Of a DNA stretch of 64,000 bases, positions 44,569 to 52,991 are shown piece by piece (the first letter of the stretch is position 1; each line of letters opens with the position of its first letter). Location: positions 6,701 through 70,700 of the forward strand of contig NZ_LGUR01000215.1 in the NCBI RefSeq assembly GCF_001270495.1. Reading direction: 5' to 3'. A model generated the notes under the pieces. The model made no database searches. It was given only the letters and a program-made list of their open reading frames with translations, and was not told the origin of the DNA. This DNA comes from Streptomyces viridochromogenes. GTDB lineage: Bacteria > Actinomycetota > Actinomycetes > Streptomycetales > Streptomycetaceae. The position numbers and the translations under genes were made by a program.

Positions 44569-46308
44569 TCACCGGGCCGGCAGACGCACGGCGAGCAGAG
44601 CCACGTCGTCGGTGCTGCCGGGCGGCATACGGGCGAGCAGTTGCTCGCACAGCGTGTCCAGCGGTGCCTGGGCGAGCGTGAGGGCGTGGCGGCGCAGCCG
44701 GTCCAGGCCGGTGTCCAGGTCGCTGCCGGGGATCTCGATCAGGCCGTCGGTGTAGAGCAGCAGGGTCGAACCCGGCGGCAGGGACTGCGCGGCGTTCGGC
44801 CGGCGTGTGCCGGTGCCCTGGGGGGCGCCGAGGAGCAGTCCCTGTCCGGCTTCGAGATAGCGCGCGTGTCCGCCGGGGGTCAGAAGGAGGGGCGGCGGAT
44901 GTCCGGCGCTGGTCCACCGCAGGGTCCACGGTCCGGTGTGCGGGTGGCCTTCGACCCGGGCGAGGACGAGGGTGGCCATGGGCACGGTGGTGATGGCGGG
45001 CATGGCGTCGTCGAGGCGGTCGACGACGGCGCCGGGCGGTCCGGGGTCGTCCCAGGCCAGTGCGCGCAGAATGCCGTGCAACTGGGCCATGCCGGCCGCC
45101 GCGGTCAGGTCGTGGCCCACGACGTCACCGATGACCAGGGCGAGCGTGCCGTCCTTCAGTTCGAACGCGTCGTACCAGTCGCCGCCCACCTGGGAGCCGG
45201 CCGGGGCGGGCTGGTAGCGGGCGGCCAGCCGCATGCGGCCGGGCTGGGGCAGGGGAGCCAGCAGGTTGCGCTGCATGGCTTCGGCGACGGCACGCTGGCG
45301 GCCGAATCGCCGTGCGTTGTCGATGACCAGACCGACCCTGCGGCCGATGTCGCTCACCACCCCCAGGTCCTCGGCGTCGAAGGGGTGTGTCGGGTCGGTG
45401 CGCGCCAGCGTCAGGGCGCCGGTGAGCTGCTGCTTGGCGCCCAGCGGCACCGTGATGGCGGACGTCGCGCCGACCGTCCGCAGGAAGTCGCTGTGGACGG
45501 CGGCCACGGGAGAGCCGGGTGGGGCGGCCGTCTCCGCCTCGGTCCTACCGTTCTGCAGTACGGGATCGCCTCCGTTCAGCACCTGGACCAGAGGTGAGGG
45601 ATCTTCCTCTCCGGTCTCGGGGAGACGCTCGCGCCCGCCCTCCAGCCCGGCGGCCCGGCCCGCGGGACCGGTCACCGCCACCCGGTGGACCTGCCCGGAA
45701 CCGGTCCTGAGGTCCACCGCAGCCCAGTCGGCCAGGCGAGGAACCAGCAGGCGGCCCAGCAGGGCAAGGGCCTCGTCGGTGTCCAGGGTCTGCCCCAGTA
45801 CGTCGGTGATCTCCGCCACCAGCGTCAGCCGCTCGGTGAGGTCCTCCAGAGCACTCGTGTAGGCCGCACGTTCCCGTCGGGCGCCGCGGTCGTCCGTGAT
45901 GTCGGTGAACAGCACCGCCATGCCCTTGAAGGTGTCGCCGTCCGTCAGGGGAGAAGCGGACCAGGAGATCGTGACCAGGCTCCCGGCACCGTGCAGATAA
46001 CTGTCGCCCTCCCCGTGCGCCGCGGCCCTCTCGGCCAGGGCATGGAGCAGCGGGCACCGCTCCCGCGGGAGCGCGCCGCCGTTCGTGTCCCGGTGCATCA
46101 GCTCGTGCGCGTCCTTCCCGCGCATGGCGGCGGCGGCTCGGCCCAGCAGCCGTTCGGCGGCCGGATTGACGGCGAGGATCCGTCCGGCCGGGTCCACCAC
46201 CATCAGGGCCGTGCTCAACTGCTCGACGACCTGCCGCCAGAAACCCGCCTCGGCCGTCGGCCGCGACCGCTCCTCACCTCCGGCGCCGGACACCGCATCC
46301 TCCACCAT
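44569..46308 (-). CDS. PAS-GAF-SpoIIE protein phosphatase
   Basis: A 579-residue signalling protein: PAS domain (about 24-140, STALMVVDPAGRILAVNPAAERLLG), GAF domain (about 155-345), and a C-terminal PP2C/SpoIIE phosphatase (about 350-577) with metal-binding GGDWYDAFEL, VIGDVVGHDLTAAAGMAQL, SAGHPPPLLL, LLYTDGLIE and STDDVALLAVR. Such proteins dephosphorylate anti-sigma factor antagonists and so switch on stress sigma factors in Streptomyces. The PAS and GAF parts likely sense a small molecule or redox signal. Neighbouring DUF5994 genes with a shared leader could be part of the controlled set (inference). Confidence 0.9.
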   Translation of the reverse strand: MVEDAVSGAGGEERSRPTAEAGFWRQVVEQLSTALMVVDPAGRILAVNPAAERLLGRAAAAMRGKDAHELMHRDTNGGALPRERCPLLHALAERAAAHGEGDSYLHGAGSLVTISWSASPLTDGDTFKGMAVLFTDITDDRGARRERAAYTSALEDLTERLTLVAEITDVLGQTLDTDEALALLGRLLVPRLADWAAVDLRTGSGQVHRVAVTGPAGRAAGLEGGRERLPETGEEDPSPLVQVLNGGDPVLQNGRTEAETAAPPGSPVAAVHSDFLRTVGATSAITVPLGAKQQLTGALTLARTDPTHPFDAEDLGVVSDIGRRVGLVIDNARRFGRQRAVAEAMQRNLLAPLPQPGRMRLAARYQPAPAGSQVGGDWYDAFELKDGTLALVIGDVVGHDLTAAAGMAQLHGILRALAWDDPGPPGAVVDRLDDAMPAITTVPMATLVLARVEGHPHTGPWTLRWTSAGHPPPLLLTPGGHARYLEAGQGLLLGAPQGTGTRRPNAAQSLPPGSTLLLYTDGLIEIPGSDLDTGLDRLRRHALTLAQAPLDTLCEQLLARMPPGSTDDVALLAVRLPAR

Positions 46309-46540
46309 GTCGCCCTCCAGTCATGGCGGCCTCCCACCGATGGTCCCCTGAGCGGAACCGGCTCGCATGGCCGGCAGCACGGCCTCCGATCCGGTCGCCG
46401 GGGACTTCCGTCCCTGAACGGATCACGCCGTGCTCCTGTCCGTCAGGGAGGCCGCTGCCTTCCATGCCCTCGTACAGGGTCTTCACGATCGGTTCGCGGT
46501 AGGTCTTCCGCTCGTGCGGTGCCGCCATGGTCGCCGCCAC
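46274..46540 (-). CDS. Possible small protein upstream of the SpoIIE gene
   Basis: An 88-residue open frame on the minus strand overlapping the SpoIIE start by 35 bases. The first 47 codons have the strong third-position GC of real Streptomyces genes and encode RKTYREPIVKTLYEGMEGSG; later codons lose that bias and end in Gly/Arg-rich sequence. It could be a short regulator translated ahead of the phosphatase, or a gene that has lost its 3' end. No family recognised. Confidence 0.25.
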   Translation of the reverse strand: MAATMAAPHERKTYREPIVKTLYEGMEGSGLPDGQEHGVIRSGTEVPGDRIGGRAAGHASRFRSGDHRWEAAMTGGRHGGGCGVRRRR

Positions 46541-46797
46541 TCGTGCCGGGCCACGACCCCGTCGCCCCAGGCAAGGAGCAGGCCGCAGGTCACCGACAGG
46601 ATCCCGATGTCCGTCGGGCCACTCCCCTCCTCACATCCACACACTCGCGGCGGCCAGAAGCCGCGACGAACCGACTTTCACCACACGGCCGTTGACGAAA
46701 CCCGCCGAAGGAGCCGAGCGTCCGATCCGTTGGGCCTTTCCGAGGAGTACGCTGGAATTACCGAGGATATTTCGCGCACCGGCTCCAGGCTCGTGTC
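46541..46797. other. Non-coding remainder of the spacer before DUF5994 copy 3
   Basis: The space between the SpoIIE gene and the DUF5994 gene at 46857 is about 550 bases. Apart from the possible small frame at 46274-46540 and the leader element at 46798, nothing gene-like is visible. This part has lower GC, with stretches such as GGAATTACCGAGGATATTT, as expected of a promoter region. Confidence 0.4.
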
Positions 46798-46856
46798 GTT
46801 TTCGGCGATTGAATACGCCGGGCCGGTTGCGGCCGGTCCGGGGCAGGGTTCGCGTC
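46798..46856 (+). promoter_or_regulatory. Shared promoter/leader element, copy B
   Basis: GTTTTCGGCG (46798), GCCGGGCCGG in the middle, and CCGGGGCAGGGTTCGC before the ATG at 46857; the last block is identical to copy A at 41784. Conservation over the full leader, outside coding sequence, suggests a common regulatory signal rather than chance. Confidence 0.6.
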
Positions 46857-47249
46857 ATGACTGCGACCGTTTCCCTCCCACCGGCAGCCGAAGCCGATGA
46901 CCGCTCGTTCGACCGTTCGGTCTCCTCGACCTCTCTCCGTCTGTCGCGGGCTCCCGCCGGTCCCGCACCGGTCCTGCTGGACGGAGCATGGTGGCCCCGC
47001 TCCCGCGATCTCGCGGCCGAACTCCCCTCCCTGGCCGCCGTACTGGATCCGTTGTGGGGGCGGATCACCCGGGTCACGGTGAACCCCACTCACTGGCCCG
47101 TCGTACCCCGCAAGGTGCCCGTCGCCGGGCACACGGTGAAGGTCGGCGCCGGGCGGACGGTGGACTGCCGGGGTCCCGGCGCCGGCACCGGCGCCCGGTC
47201 CGTGGCCCGGTCGCCGGACGGCGTGCAGCAGCTCACTGGGCCCCCATGA
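46857..47249 (+). pseudogene. DUF5994 family protein (copy 3), C-terminally truncated
   Basis: A 130-residue frame from ATG 46857. It matches DUF5994 through LRLSRAPAGPAPVLLDGAWWPRSRDLAAELPSL and VPRKVPVAGHTVKVG (about residue 97). Where copy 2 continues WFASGFDPHTIRLYSYGVGRWDL, this protein has unrelated GAGRTVDCRGPGAG and ends early. None of the other frames restores the missing part, so the C-terminal third was replaced or lost at about position 47145. The converging sulfatase fragment overlaps its end by 17 bases. Confidence 0.65.
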
Positions 47250-48600
47250 CGCGCCGGTGCAGTCCGCCGTCGAACTCGGACGGCTCGGCGCTCCGGTTGC
47301 TCCGGTCGTCCAGATCGATGCGGACCGTGTGCAGGATCCCGGTGAACTCGTTGTCGAGGACCGGGTAGTCGTCGGTCACCGGTGTACTCAGGTCCACGCC
47401 TACGTCGAGCGTCTCGTCGAAGGAGAAGTAGTACGGAATGGTCCGCTCGACCCGTCCGGTCGCGTGCCTCTCACCGTCCACCAGGAGCACGGCGGTCCCG
47501 CCCTTGCCGAGCCCTCCGCCGTCGTAGTCGAAGTCGAGCCGGACCTCGTGCCGTCCCGGTGCCAGGGGCTCGTCGCCGCGCACGGTGTACAGGCTCATGC
47601 CGAAGTAGTTGTAGGCGTAGGCCGGCCTGCCCCCGGTGAAGTACAGGGTCCAGCCGCCGAACCGGCCGCCCTGCGCGATGATCACGCCCTCGGCGGCTTC
47701 CTCCGGCAGGTCGACGTCCGCGGTGATGCTGTGCGAGCGGTTCTTGACGTTGAGGGTGCACTCCTCGGTGAACCGCCGCATGCCCGCGCGGTAGGTGATG
47801 GAGTTCCGGTCGCCGAGCAGATCGATACGGCCGGCCATGACCGGGTTCTCCCGCTCGGTGACCCGGTCGTCCAGGGGGAAGACCTGGTACTTCGCCGCCT
47901 CGATCAGGAACAGGTCCTGCAACTGGCGCAACCTCTCGGGGTGTTGGGCGGCGAGGTCGCGGGCCTGGCTCCAGTCGTGGTCGATGTCGTAGAGCTCCCA
48001 GACGTCGTCAGCGAACCTCCGGTCCCCCTCCGGCACCATCTCCCAGGGGATGCCGTGCCGGGTGACCGCCATCCAGCCGCCGTGGTAGATGCCCCGGTTG
48101 CCGCACATCTCGAAGTACTGGGTACGGCGATGCTCGGGCGCCTGGGCGTCGGCGAGCGTCCGCCGCATGCTCGCCCCCTCGATGGGCTGCTGTGGCACCC
48201 CGTCCACGCTGAACGGCGCCGGTACTCCCACGCAGTCCAGGATCGTCGGCAGTACGTCGATCACGTGCGAGAACTGGTGACGCAGCCCGCCGCGCTCGGA
48301 AACCCCCCGCGGCCAGTGCAGGATCATGCCGTCCCGGGTGCCGCCGAAGTGCGAGGCCACCTGCTTGGTCCACTGGTAGGGAGTGTTCAGCGCCAGCGCC
48401 CAGCCCGCCGGGGCGATGGGGTAGCTGAGCGGGCCGCCGATCTCGTCGAGGTGGTCGATCATCTCGTCCGGGTCGTCCACGATGCCGTGCCCGAGCCGGT
48501 GCTCGACGATCGTCCCCTCGATGCCGCCCTCGCCCGAGGCTCCGTTGTCACCGAGGATGTAGAGGAAGAGCGTGTTGTCCAGCTCGCCGAGTTCCTCCAA
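47233..48600 (-). pseudogene. Headless arylsulfatase (C-terminal fragment)
   Basis: A 455-residue frame matching the C-terminal part of large bacterial arylsulfatases (usually about 770-790 residues): EELGELDNTLFLYILGDNGASGEGG (metal-binding Asp/Asn region), the TPYQWTKQVASHFGGTRDG substrate segment, ELYDIDHDWSQARDLAAQHPERL, and the C-terminal jelly-roll (GVIIAQGGRFGGWTLYFTGGRPAYAYNYFGM). The N-terminal half with the formylglycine site C-x-P-x-R and most metal ligands is missing. The sequence fuses at about 48595 into the truncated LysR gene, so this is a deletion product and cannot be an active sulfatase. Confidence 0.85.
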
Positions 48601-49222
48601 CGTCGTCCACCGCGGCCCGGGTCTCGGTGCCCGGCGGTGTCACGATCAGGTCCAGTGCGACCAGTTCACGCGACGTGATGGTGTCGCCCGCCGGGTGCGG
48701 GTGGTCCGCGGGCAGCACGACGTGCATCTCCTGCTCCGGCAGGTCGATACCGCGCAGGTCCGCCGTGGTCACCGAGGCGTCCACCAGACCGAGTTCGCAC
48801 TGCCCGGCCGCGACCATCTGCGCCACGGCAGGTCCCTGCTCCGGGTCGACCACACGCACGGAGACCTTCGGATGAGCGCGATGGAAGCGCCCCAGCATGC
48901 CGGCCAAGGGGTCGACCGAAAGGGTCGTCTGCGAAACGATGTCGAGTCGGCCGACGCTGAGCCCGAGGACTTCCCGGACCAGGGAACTGGCCGTGGACAG
49001 GTCGCGCAGGACCTGCTGGGCCGGCCGGACCAGCGCCTCACCGGCCGCGGTGAGGGCGAGGCCGTGCGGGAGCCGGTGAAACAGCCTTCCGCCGAATTCG
49101 CGCTCCAGGGACCGGATCGCATGCGACAGCGAGGGCTGGGCGACATGGAGCGCAAGGGCCGCGGCGGTGAATCCGCCGTGCTCGACGACGGCTATGAAGT
49201 ATTCCAGCTGACGTCGTTCCAT
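48548..49222 (-). pseudogene. Truncated LysR-family regulator, fused to the sulfatase fragment
   Basis: Starts at ATG 49222 behind GGAGACCC. The first 210 or so residues are a normal LysR protein: HTH (MERRQLEYFIAVVEHGGFTAAALALHVAQPSLSHAIRSLE) and part of the effector domain, up to LIVTPPGTETRAAVDDV. It then runs out of frame into sulfatase sequence and stops at 48548 after a nonsense tail (GGTRRAGQH...). Normal LysR proteins have about 90 more residues. The HTH may still be made but inducer binding is lost. The junction lies near 48595. Confidence 0.85.
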
Positions 49223-49477
49223 CGGGTCTCCGCGCATCCCAGGGACACCGCACGCCCGGTCGGGCGAGTGGCAGGAACAGTGTCCACCGGCCCAGCCGCG
49301 TCGGTGAGCCTTGCCCGCCATCACCCCGTGGCTGTCCGAGGTCGATCATCCGTACCGCTTGTCCGGTGTGGATGCCGTCCGGCATGGGGCATCAGGTGCA
49401 GTGGGCGTCAAGACCGCCGTCGACCGCGGAGGCGCCGCCGCCCGCCGCCGGGAGGCTGACCCGCGGGGCGCGACGTG

Positions 49478-49831
49478 TCAGCTGGCACCGGGAAGGGAGT
49501 CGCCGGGTGTTTCGCGCTCGGCACGGCGCCGGTACTCGGCGTTGATGCGCTGAGCTTCCTCGAGCTGGTCCTCAAGGATGACGATGCGGCAGGCAGCCTC
49601 GATCGGGGTCCCCCGGTCGACGAGCTCGCGGGCGCGCGCCGCGATCCGCAGCTGGTAGCGGGAGTACCGGCGGTGTCCGCCCTCCGAACGGAGCGGAGTG
49701 ATCAGACGAGCCTCACCGATGGCTCGGAGGAAAGCCGGGGTGGCGCCGAGCATCTCGGCGGCCCGCCCCATGGTGTATGCGGGGTAGTCGTCATCGTCCA
49801 GACGATCACTGAGGGGGATATCTGCTGTCAT
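49478..49831 (-). CDS. Small MerR-type regulator of the cold-shock locus
   Basis: A 117-residue protein; ATG 49831 follows GAGGTGAC. The MerR winged helix is clear: [56 protein letters not shown], then a dimerisation helix ([24 protein letters not shown]). It has no effector domain. Close relatives accompany cold-shock and DEAD-box helicase genes in Streptomyces, as here. A GGGGCCCTG hairpin (49857-49888) precedes it. Confidence 0.85.
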   Translation of the reverse strand: MTADIPLSDRLDDDDYPAYTMGRAAEMLGATPAFLRAIGEARLITPLRSEGGHRRYSRYQLRIAARARELVDRGTPIEAACRIVILEDQLEEAQRINAEYRRRAERETPGDSLPGAS

Positions 49832-49856
49832 GTCACCTCGTTGCGCAACGCGTCGA

Positions 49857-49888
49857 GGGGCCCTGATGCCATACGGCACCAGGGCCCC
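49857..49888 (-). terminator. Hairpin upstream of the MerR gene
   Basis: A 14-bp stem (GGGGCCCTGATGCC against GGCACCAGGGCCCC) with a four-base loop; the single mismatch becomes a G-U pair in minus-strand RNA. It could end transcription from the small gene at 49945-50235. Confidence 0.6.
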
Positions 49889-49944
49889 GAAGGAAATTCA
49901 ACACCATCTGTCGGCCCTAATGCTGTGCCGACCTTCTGTTTCCG

Positions 49945-50235
49945 CTACCAGCCCTGCAGAAAGGGGGGTGCGGGGATCGCGGCTGCGTGACCGGGGACCA
50001 CCTTCCAATCCGGGGTCTTGCGGTACCCGGCCGGGTGCTTCCCGGGCCGGGCGATCCTGATGGCGTCTGCGTCCTCCGTCCTTCCTCTGAACCAACCGCT
50101 GATGAACTGGTACTGCGGTACTGCTGTCGGCGGCCCCTCGACCTGCGGGCCGCCCAGTGTGGCCCTCAGCCCCGTCACCGTTCTGCGAACACTTGGCTTC
50201 GGAACTCCAGGGCCGCACTGGCCTGCGAACTTCAT
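49945..50235 (-). CDS. Possible small hypothetical protein with atypical codon use
   Basis: A 96-residue frame from ATG 50235 (an upstream TTG at 50244 is possible; no strong ribosome site). It encodes a Pro/Gly-rich, basic protein: [14 protein letters not shown], then [39 protein letters not shown]. Third-position GC is only moderate and AGA/AGG codons occur, unlike the neighbours, which hints at transfer from another source or at a weakly selected frame. A hairpin follows it. No family recognised. Confidence 0.35.
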   Translation of the reverse strand: MKFAGQCGPGVPKPSVRRTVTGLRATLGGPQVEGPPTAVPQYQFISGWFRGRTEDADAIRIARPGKHPAGYRKTPDWKVVPGHAAAIPAPPFLQGW

Positions 50236-50436
50236 GTACTGCAACCCGCCAGTTCGTGTCTGCCGGGTCTTGTTTGACCGGTGTCAACGAGAAAAAGGCT
50301 AACCGTGCCAGAGCTCAATGTCTACTCTGGCAAGAGTAGATTTAAGCTGTCTGGGGGAGTACATAGCCTGTGACCTGCAGCAGTGGGTGACGAAGCCGGC
50401 CGGCGGTCCAGTCGCGGAGAACGGACGGCGGGACAG

Positions 50437-50478
50437 CCGTGAGGGCCCCGCCGACACGTGTCGGCGGGGCCCTCACGG
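50437..50478 (-). terminator. 42-bp perfect palindrome terminator
   Basis: A perfect 21-bp inverted repeat without a loop gap (CCGTGAGGGCCCC... centred on CACGTG at about 50457/50458). It begins 30 bases after the stop of the SCO5918-type gene and should stop the helicase operon very efficiently. Confidence 0.85.
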
Positions 50479-50507
50479 GGATCCTGATGGCGGTTTGCCG
50501 CCCGTCC

Positions 50508-50819
50508 TCAGACGTCCAGGGCGGCAGCGCCCAGCAGTGCCGACGCCGTCTGGAACGGAGTGGGGACACGCACGGGCGCGGCGTCGGGGCCGGCATGGCA
50601 GGTGAAGCCGAGCCGCGTCATGGCCCGGATGACTTCGCCGCCGGTGAAGTCGCGGCGGTCCTGTCGGGTGATGACCTGGCCCACCTGCTTGACGGGGTAG
50701 CGGCGGCGGCCGATGGTCACGGACTCACCCGTGACGATCTCGGGAGTGACGCCCTTCATCGAGGCCAGCACTCCGCTCTTGGTCAGGTCGAACGGATACC
50801 GGGCGATGACACAGCGCAT
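50508..50819 (-). CDS. SCO5918-family protein
   Basis: A 103-residue protein; ATG 50819 follows GAGGGCATC. The sequence MRCVIARYPFDLTKSGVLASMKGV, then TIGRRRYPVKQVGQVITRQDRRDFTGGEVIRAMTRLGFTCH, matches the small SCO5918 family of Streptomyces, which lies beside cold-shock and DEAD-box helicase genes. Its role is unknown; the basic, compact domain would suit RNA or ribosome binding (inference). It is the last gene before a 42-bp palindromic terminator, 48 bases after the CBS protein gene. Confidence 0.85.
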   Translation of the reverse strand: MRCVIARYPFDLTKSGVLASMKGVTPEIVTGESVTIGRRRYPVKQVGQVITRQDRRDFTGGEVIRAMTRLGFTCHAGPDAAPVRVPTPFQTASALLGAAALDV

Positions 50820-50867
50820 GATGCCCTCACAGAGAGAAGGAGAACAGGTTGATCGGGGTGAGGCGGA

Positions 50868-51215
50868 TCAGTGGGCGAGGGCGAGGACGCCCGGGGCCCG
50901 GCCTTGTACCCCGACGGCGAGGGGCCGACGGACGGGCGAGGTGAACGGTCCGTCGAGGACGTCCCGTAGACGGAGCCGGTCCGTGTACGTGGAACTGCCG
51001 CGGTGAACGGCGAGTTCGGCCCTGGTGATCGAGCCCGTGCACTGGTCGTCCCCGTCGCACAGAAGGAGGTACTCGACACGGGCACTGGCCATGACGGACA
51101 GGGCGACCTCGACGGTCATGTCGTCCTGGACCCGGGGCCCGGCCGCGTCCATGTCGTCGACTGCCCTCATGGGGGAGGGATTCGTCCGCTGCCGCTGTGT
51201 CCGAACCGGTGTCAA
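50868..51215 (-). CDS. Single-CBS-domain protein
   Basis: A 115-residue protein; the start TTG 51215 is six bases after GAGGAGG. RVQDDMTVEVALSVMASARVEYLLLCDGDDQCTGSITRAELAVHRGSSTYTDRLRLRDVL is a CBS-type motif, which usually binds adenosine nucleotides when paired, so this protein may act as a dimer. It lies between the helicase (41 bases) and the SCO5918-type gene (48 bases), so all three are probably one operon in the cold-shock locus. Confidence 0.82.
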   Translation of the reverse strand: MTPVRTQRQRTNPSPMRAVDDMDAAGPRVQDDMTVEVALSVMASARVEYLLLCDGDDQCTGSITRAELAVHRGSSTYTDRLRLRDVLDGPFTSPVRRPLAVGVQGRAPGVLALAH

Positions 51216-51256
51216 AGCTGCCTCCTCGGGGATGGGTGAGCTGCTGATCGATGCCT

Positions 51257-52750
51257 CTAGGCGGCCGGGTCGAAGGCGGGCCGCTGCGCCCTGCGCCGCC
51301 CCGGTCGTCCGGTGGCGCGCCCCTGGGCGGGGCGCTCCCGGCGGCCTCGGGACGCGGAAGCCGCGGAAGACACGGCGCGGCGGGGGCGTTCCGCGACGGG
51401 CGCGGTGATGACGACGGGAGTTCCGGAAGGGGCCTGGGCCCCGGTGATGCGGCTCAGTTCCTCCTCACCCGAACGGACCGGGGTGATCCGGGGGGTGATG
51501 GCGGCCGAAGCCATCAGTCGGCTCATGCCGCGGCGCTGGCCGGGGGTGACTAGGGTGACGACGCTGCCGGACTCGCCGGCGCGGGCGGTACGGCCGCCGC
51601 GGTGCAGGTAGTCCTTGTGGTCGGTGGGCGGATCGACGTTGACGACCAGGTCGAGATGGTCGACGTGGATGCCGCGGGCCGCGACGTTCGTCGCCACCAG
51701 TACCGTCACATGTCCGGTCTTGAACTGGGCGAGGGTCCGGGTGCGCTGGGGCTGGGACTTGCCGCCGTGCAGGGCCGCGGCGCGGACGCCGCTGTTCAGC
51801 AGGTGCTTGGTGAGCTTGTCCACGGCGTGCTTGGTGTCCAGGAACATGATCACCCGGCCGTCTCGTGCCGCGATCTCGGTGGTCGTCCGGTCCTTGTCCG
51901 CCTCGTGCACGTGGAGTACGTGGTGCTCCATCGTGGTGACCGCTCCCGCGGAGGGGTCGACGGAGTGGACCACCGGGTCGGTCAGGTAGCGGCGGACGAG
52001 CAGGTCGACGTTGCGGTCCAGGGTGGCGGAGAAGAGCATCCGCTGCCCTTCGGGGCGCACCTGGTCGAGCAGGGCGGTGACCTGCGGCATGAAGCCCATG
52101 TCGGCCATCTGGTCGGCCTCGTCGAGGACGGTGATGGCGACGTCGTCCAGCCGGCAGTCGCCACGGCCGATGAGGTCCTTGAGCCGCCCCGGCGTCGCGA
52201 CGACGACCTCTGCCCCGGCCCGCAGTGCCCCGGCCTGCCTGCCGATGGACATCCCGCCGACCACGGTCGCCAGCCGCAGCCGCACGGAGCGGGCGTACGG
52301 GGTGAGCGCGTCGGTCACCTGCTGGGCCAGCTCGCGGGTGGGGACGAGGACCAGGGCAAGCGGCTGCCGTGACTCCGCGCGCCGGCCCGCTGTACGGGCC
52401 AGCATCGCGAGACCGAAGGCGAGGGTCTTGCCCGACCCGGTACGGCCGCGGCCGAGCACGTCACGTCCGGCGAGGGAGTTCGGCAGGGTCGCTCCCTGGA
52501 TGGGGAACGGTACGGTGACGCCCTCGTGCCCGAGCGCGGCCAGCAACGGCGCCGGCAGGGCGAGGTCGGCGAAGGACTCGACGGCCGGCAGCGCGGGCGT
52601 GACCGTCTTCGGCAGCGCGAACTCGCCCTGGGGTGCGGCCTGTCGACGTCCGTAGCCCTGGGAACGCCGCGGCGCTCCCGAGCGCTGGGCGGCAGAACCC
52701 CGGGAGCGGTCGTAGGTACGGGTCGTGCGTGCGGTGGATGCGCGGTTCAA
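51257..52750 (-). CDS. DEAD-box ATP-dependent RNA helicase
   Basis: A 497-residue helicase starting at TTG 52750 behind GGAAGGTTCCGC. All core motifs are present: Q motif (FPIQGATLP), Walker A GRTGSGKT, PTRELAQQ, TPGRL, DEAD in VLDEADQMADMGF, SAT (LFSATLDR), and the C-terminal lobe with VLVATNVAARGIHVDHLDLVVN and HRGGRTARAG. The N-terminal 45 and C-terminal 75 residues are basic and probably bind RNA. It should unwind structured RNA, especially at low temperature, in partnership with the adjacent cold-shock protein. Confidence 0.95.
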   Translation of the reverse strand: MNRASTARTTRTYDRSRGSAAQRSGAPRRSQGYGRRQAAPQGEFALPKTVTPALPAVESFADLALPAPLLAALGHEGVTVPFPIQGATLPNSLAGRDVLGRGRTGSGKTLAFGLAMLARTAGRRAESRQPLALVLVPTRELAQQVTDALTPYARSVRLRLATVVGGMSIGRQAGALRAGAEVVVATPGRLKDLIGRGDCRLDDVAITVLDEADQMADMGFMPQVTALLDQVRPEGQRMLFSATLDRNVDLLVRRYLTDPVVHSVDPSAGAVTTMEHHVLHVHEADKDRTTTEIAARDGRVIMFLDTKHAVDKLTKHLLNSGVRAAALHGGKSQPQRTRTLAQFKTGHVTVLVATNVAARGIHVDHLDLVVNVDPPTDHKDYLHRGGRTARAGESGSVVTLVTPGQRRGMSRLMASAAITPRITPVRSGEEELSRITGAQAPSGTPVVITAPVAERPRRAVSSAASASRGRRERPAQGRATGRPGRRRAQRPAFDPAA

Positions 52751-52931
52751 GCGGAACCTTCCTCGATGTGGGTACGTAGGCGCGTAGCAAGGAATTTCCG
52801 CAGCAAATGAACGGCGCAGGGAATCGCGAGAACGAGCCGGAGATGATGGGCGCCGAATCGGATCGACGGGGGACGCGTCACCGTTCGGTGCTGCGGTGGT
52901 GTCTTCCCGTCACGCGCCCTGAAATGCAGCG

Positions 52932-52967
52932 AGCTGGGGCCCGCACCCCAAGGTGCGGGCCCCAGCT
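52932..52967 (-). terminator. 16-bp perfect hairpin terminator after the cold-shock gene
   Basis: Arms AGCTGGGGCCCGCACC (52932-52947) and its exact complement (52952-52967) with loop CCAA, 24 bases after the stop codon at 52992. It separates the abundant short cold-shock mRNA from the helicase operon. Confidence 0.85.
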
Positions 52968-52991
52968 GCGAAGTATGCGTTGCTGCCGGTG

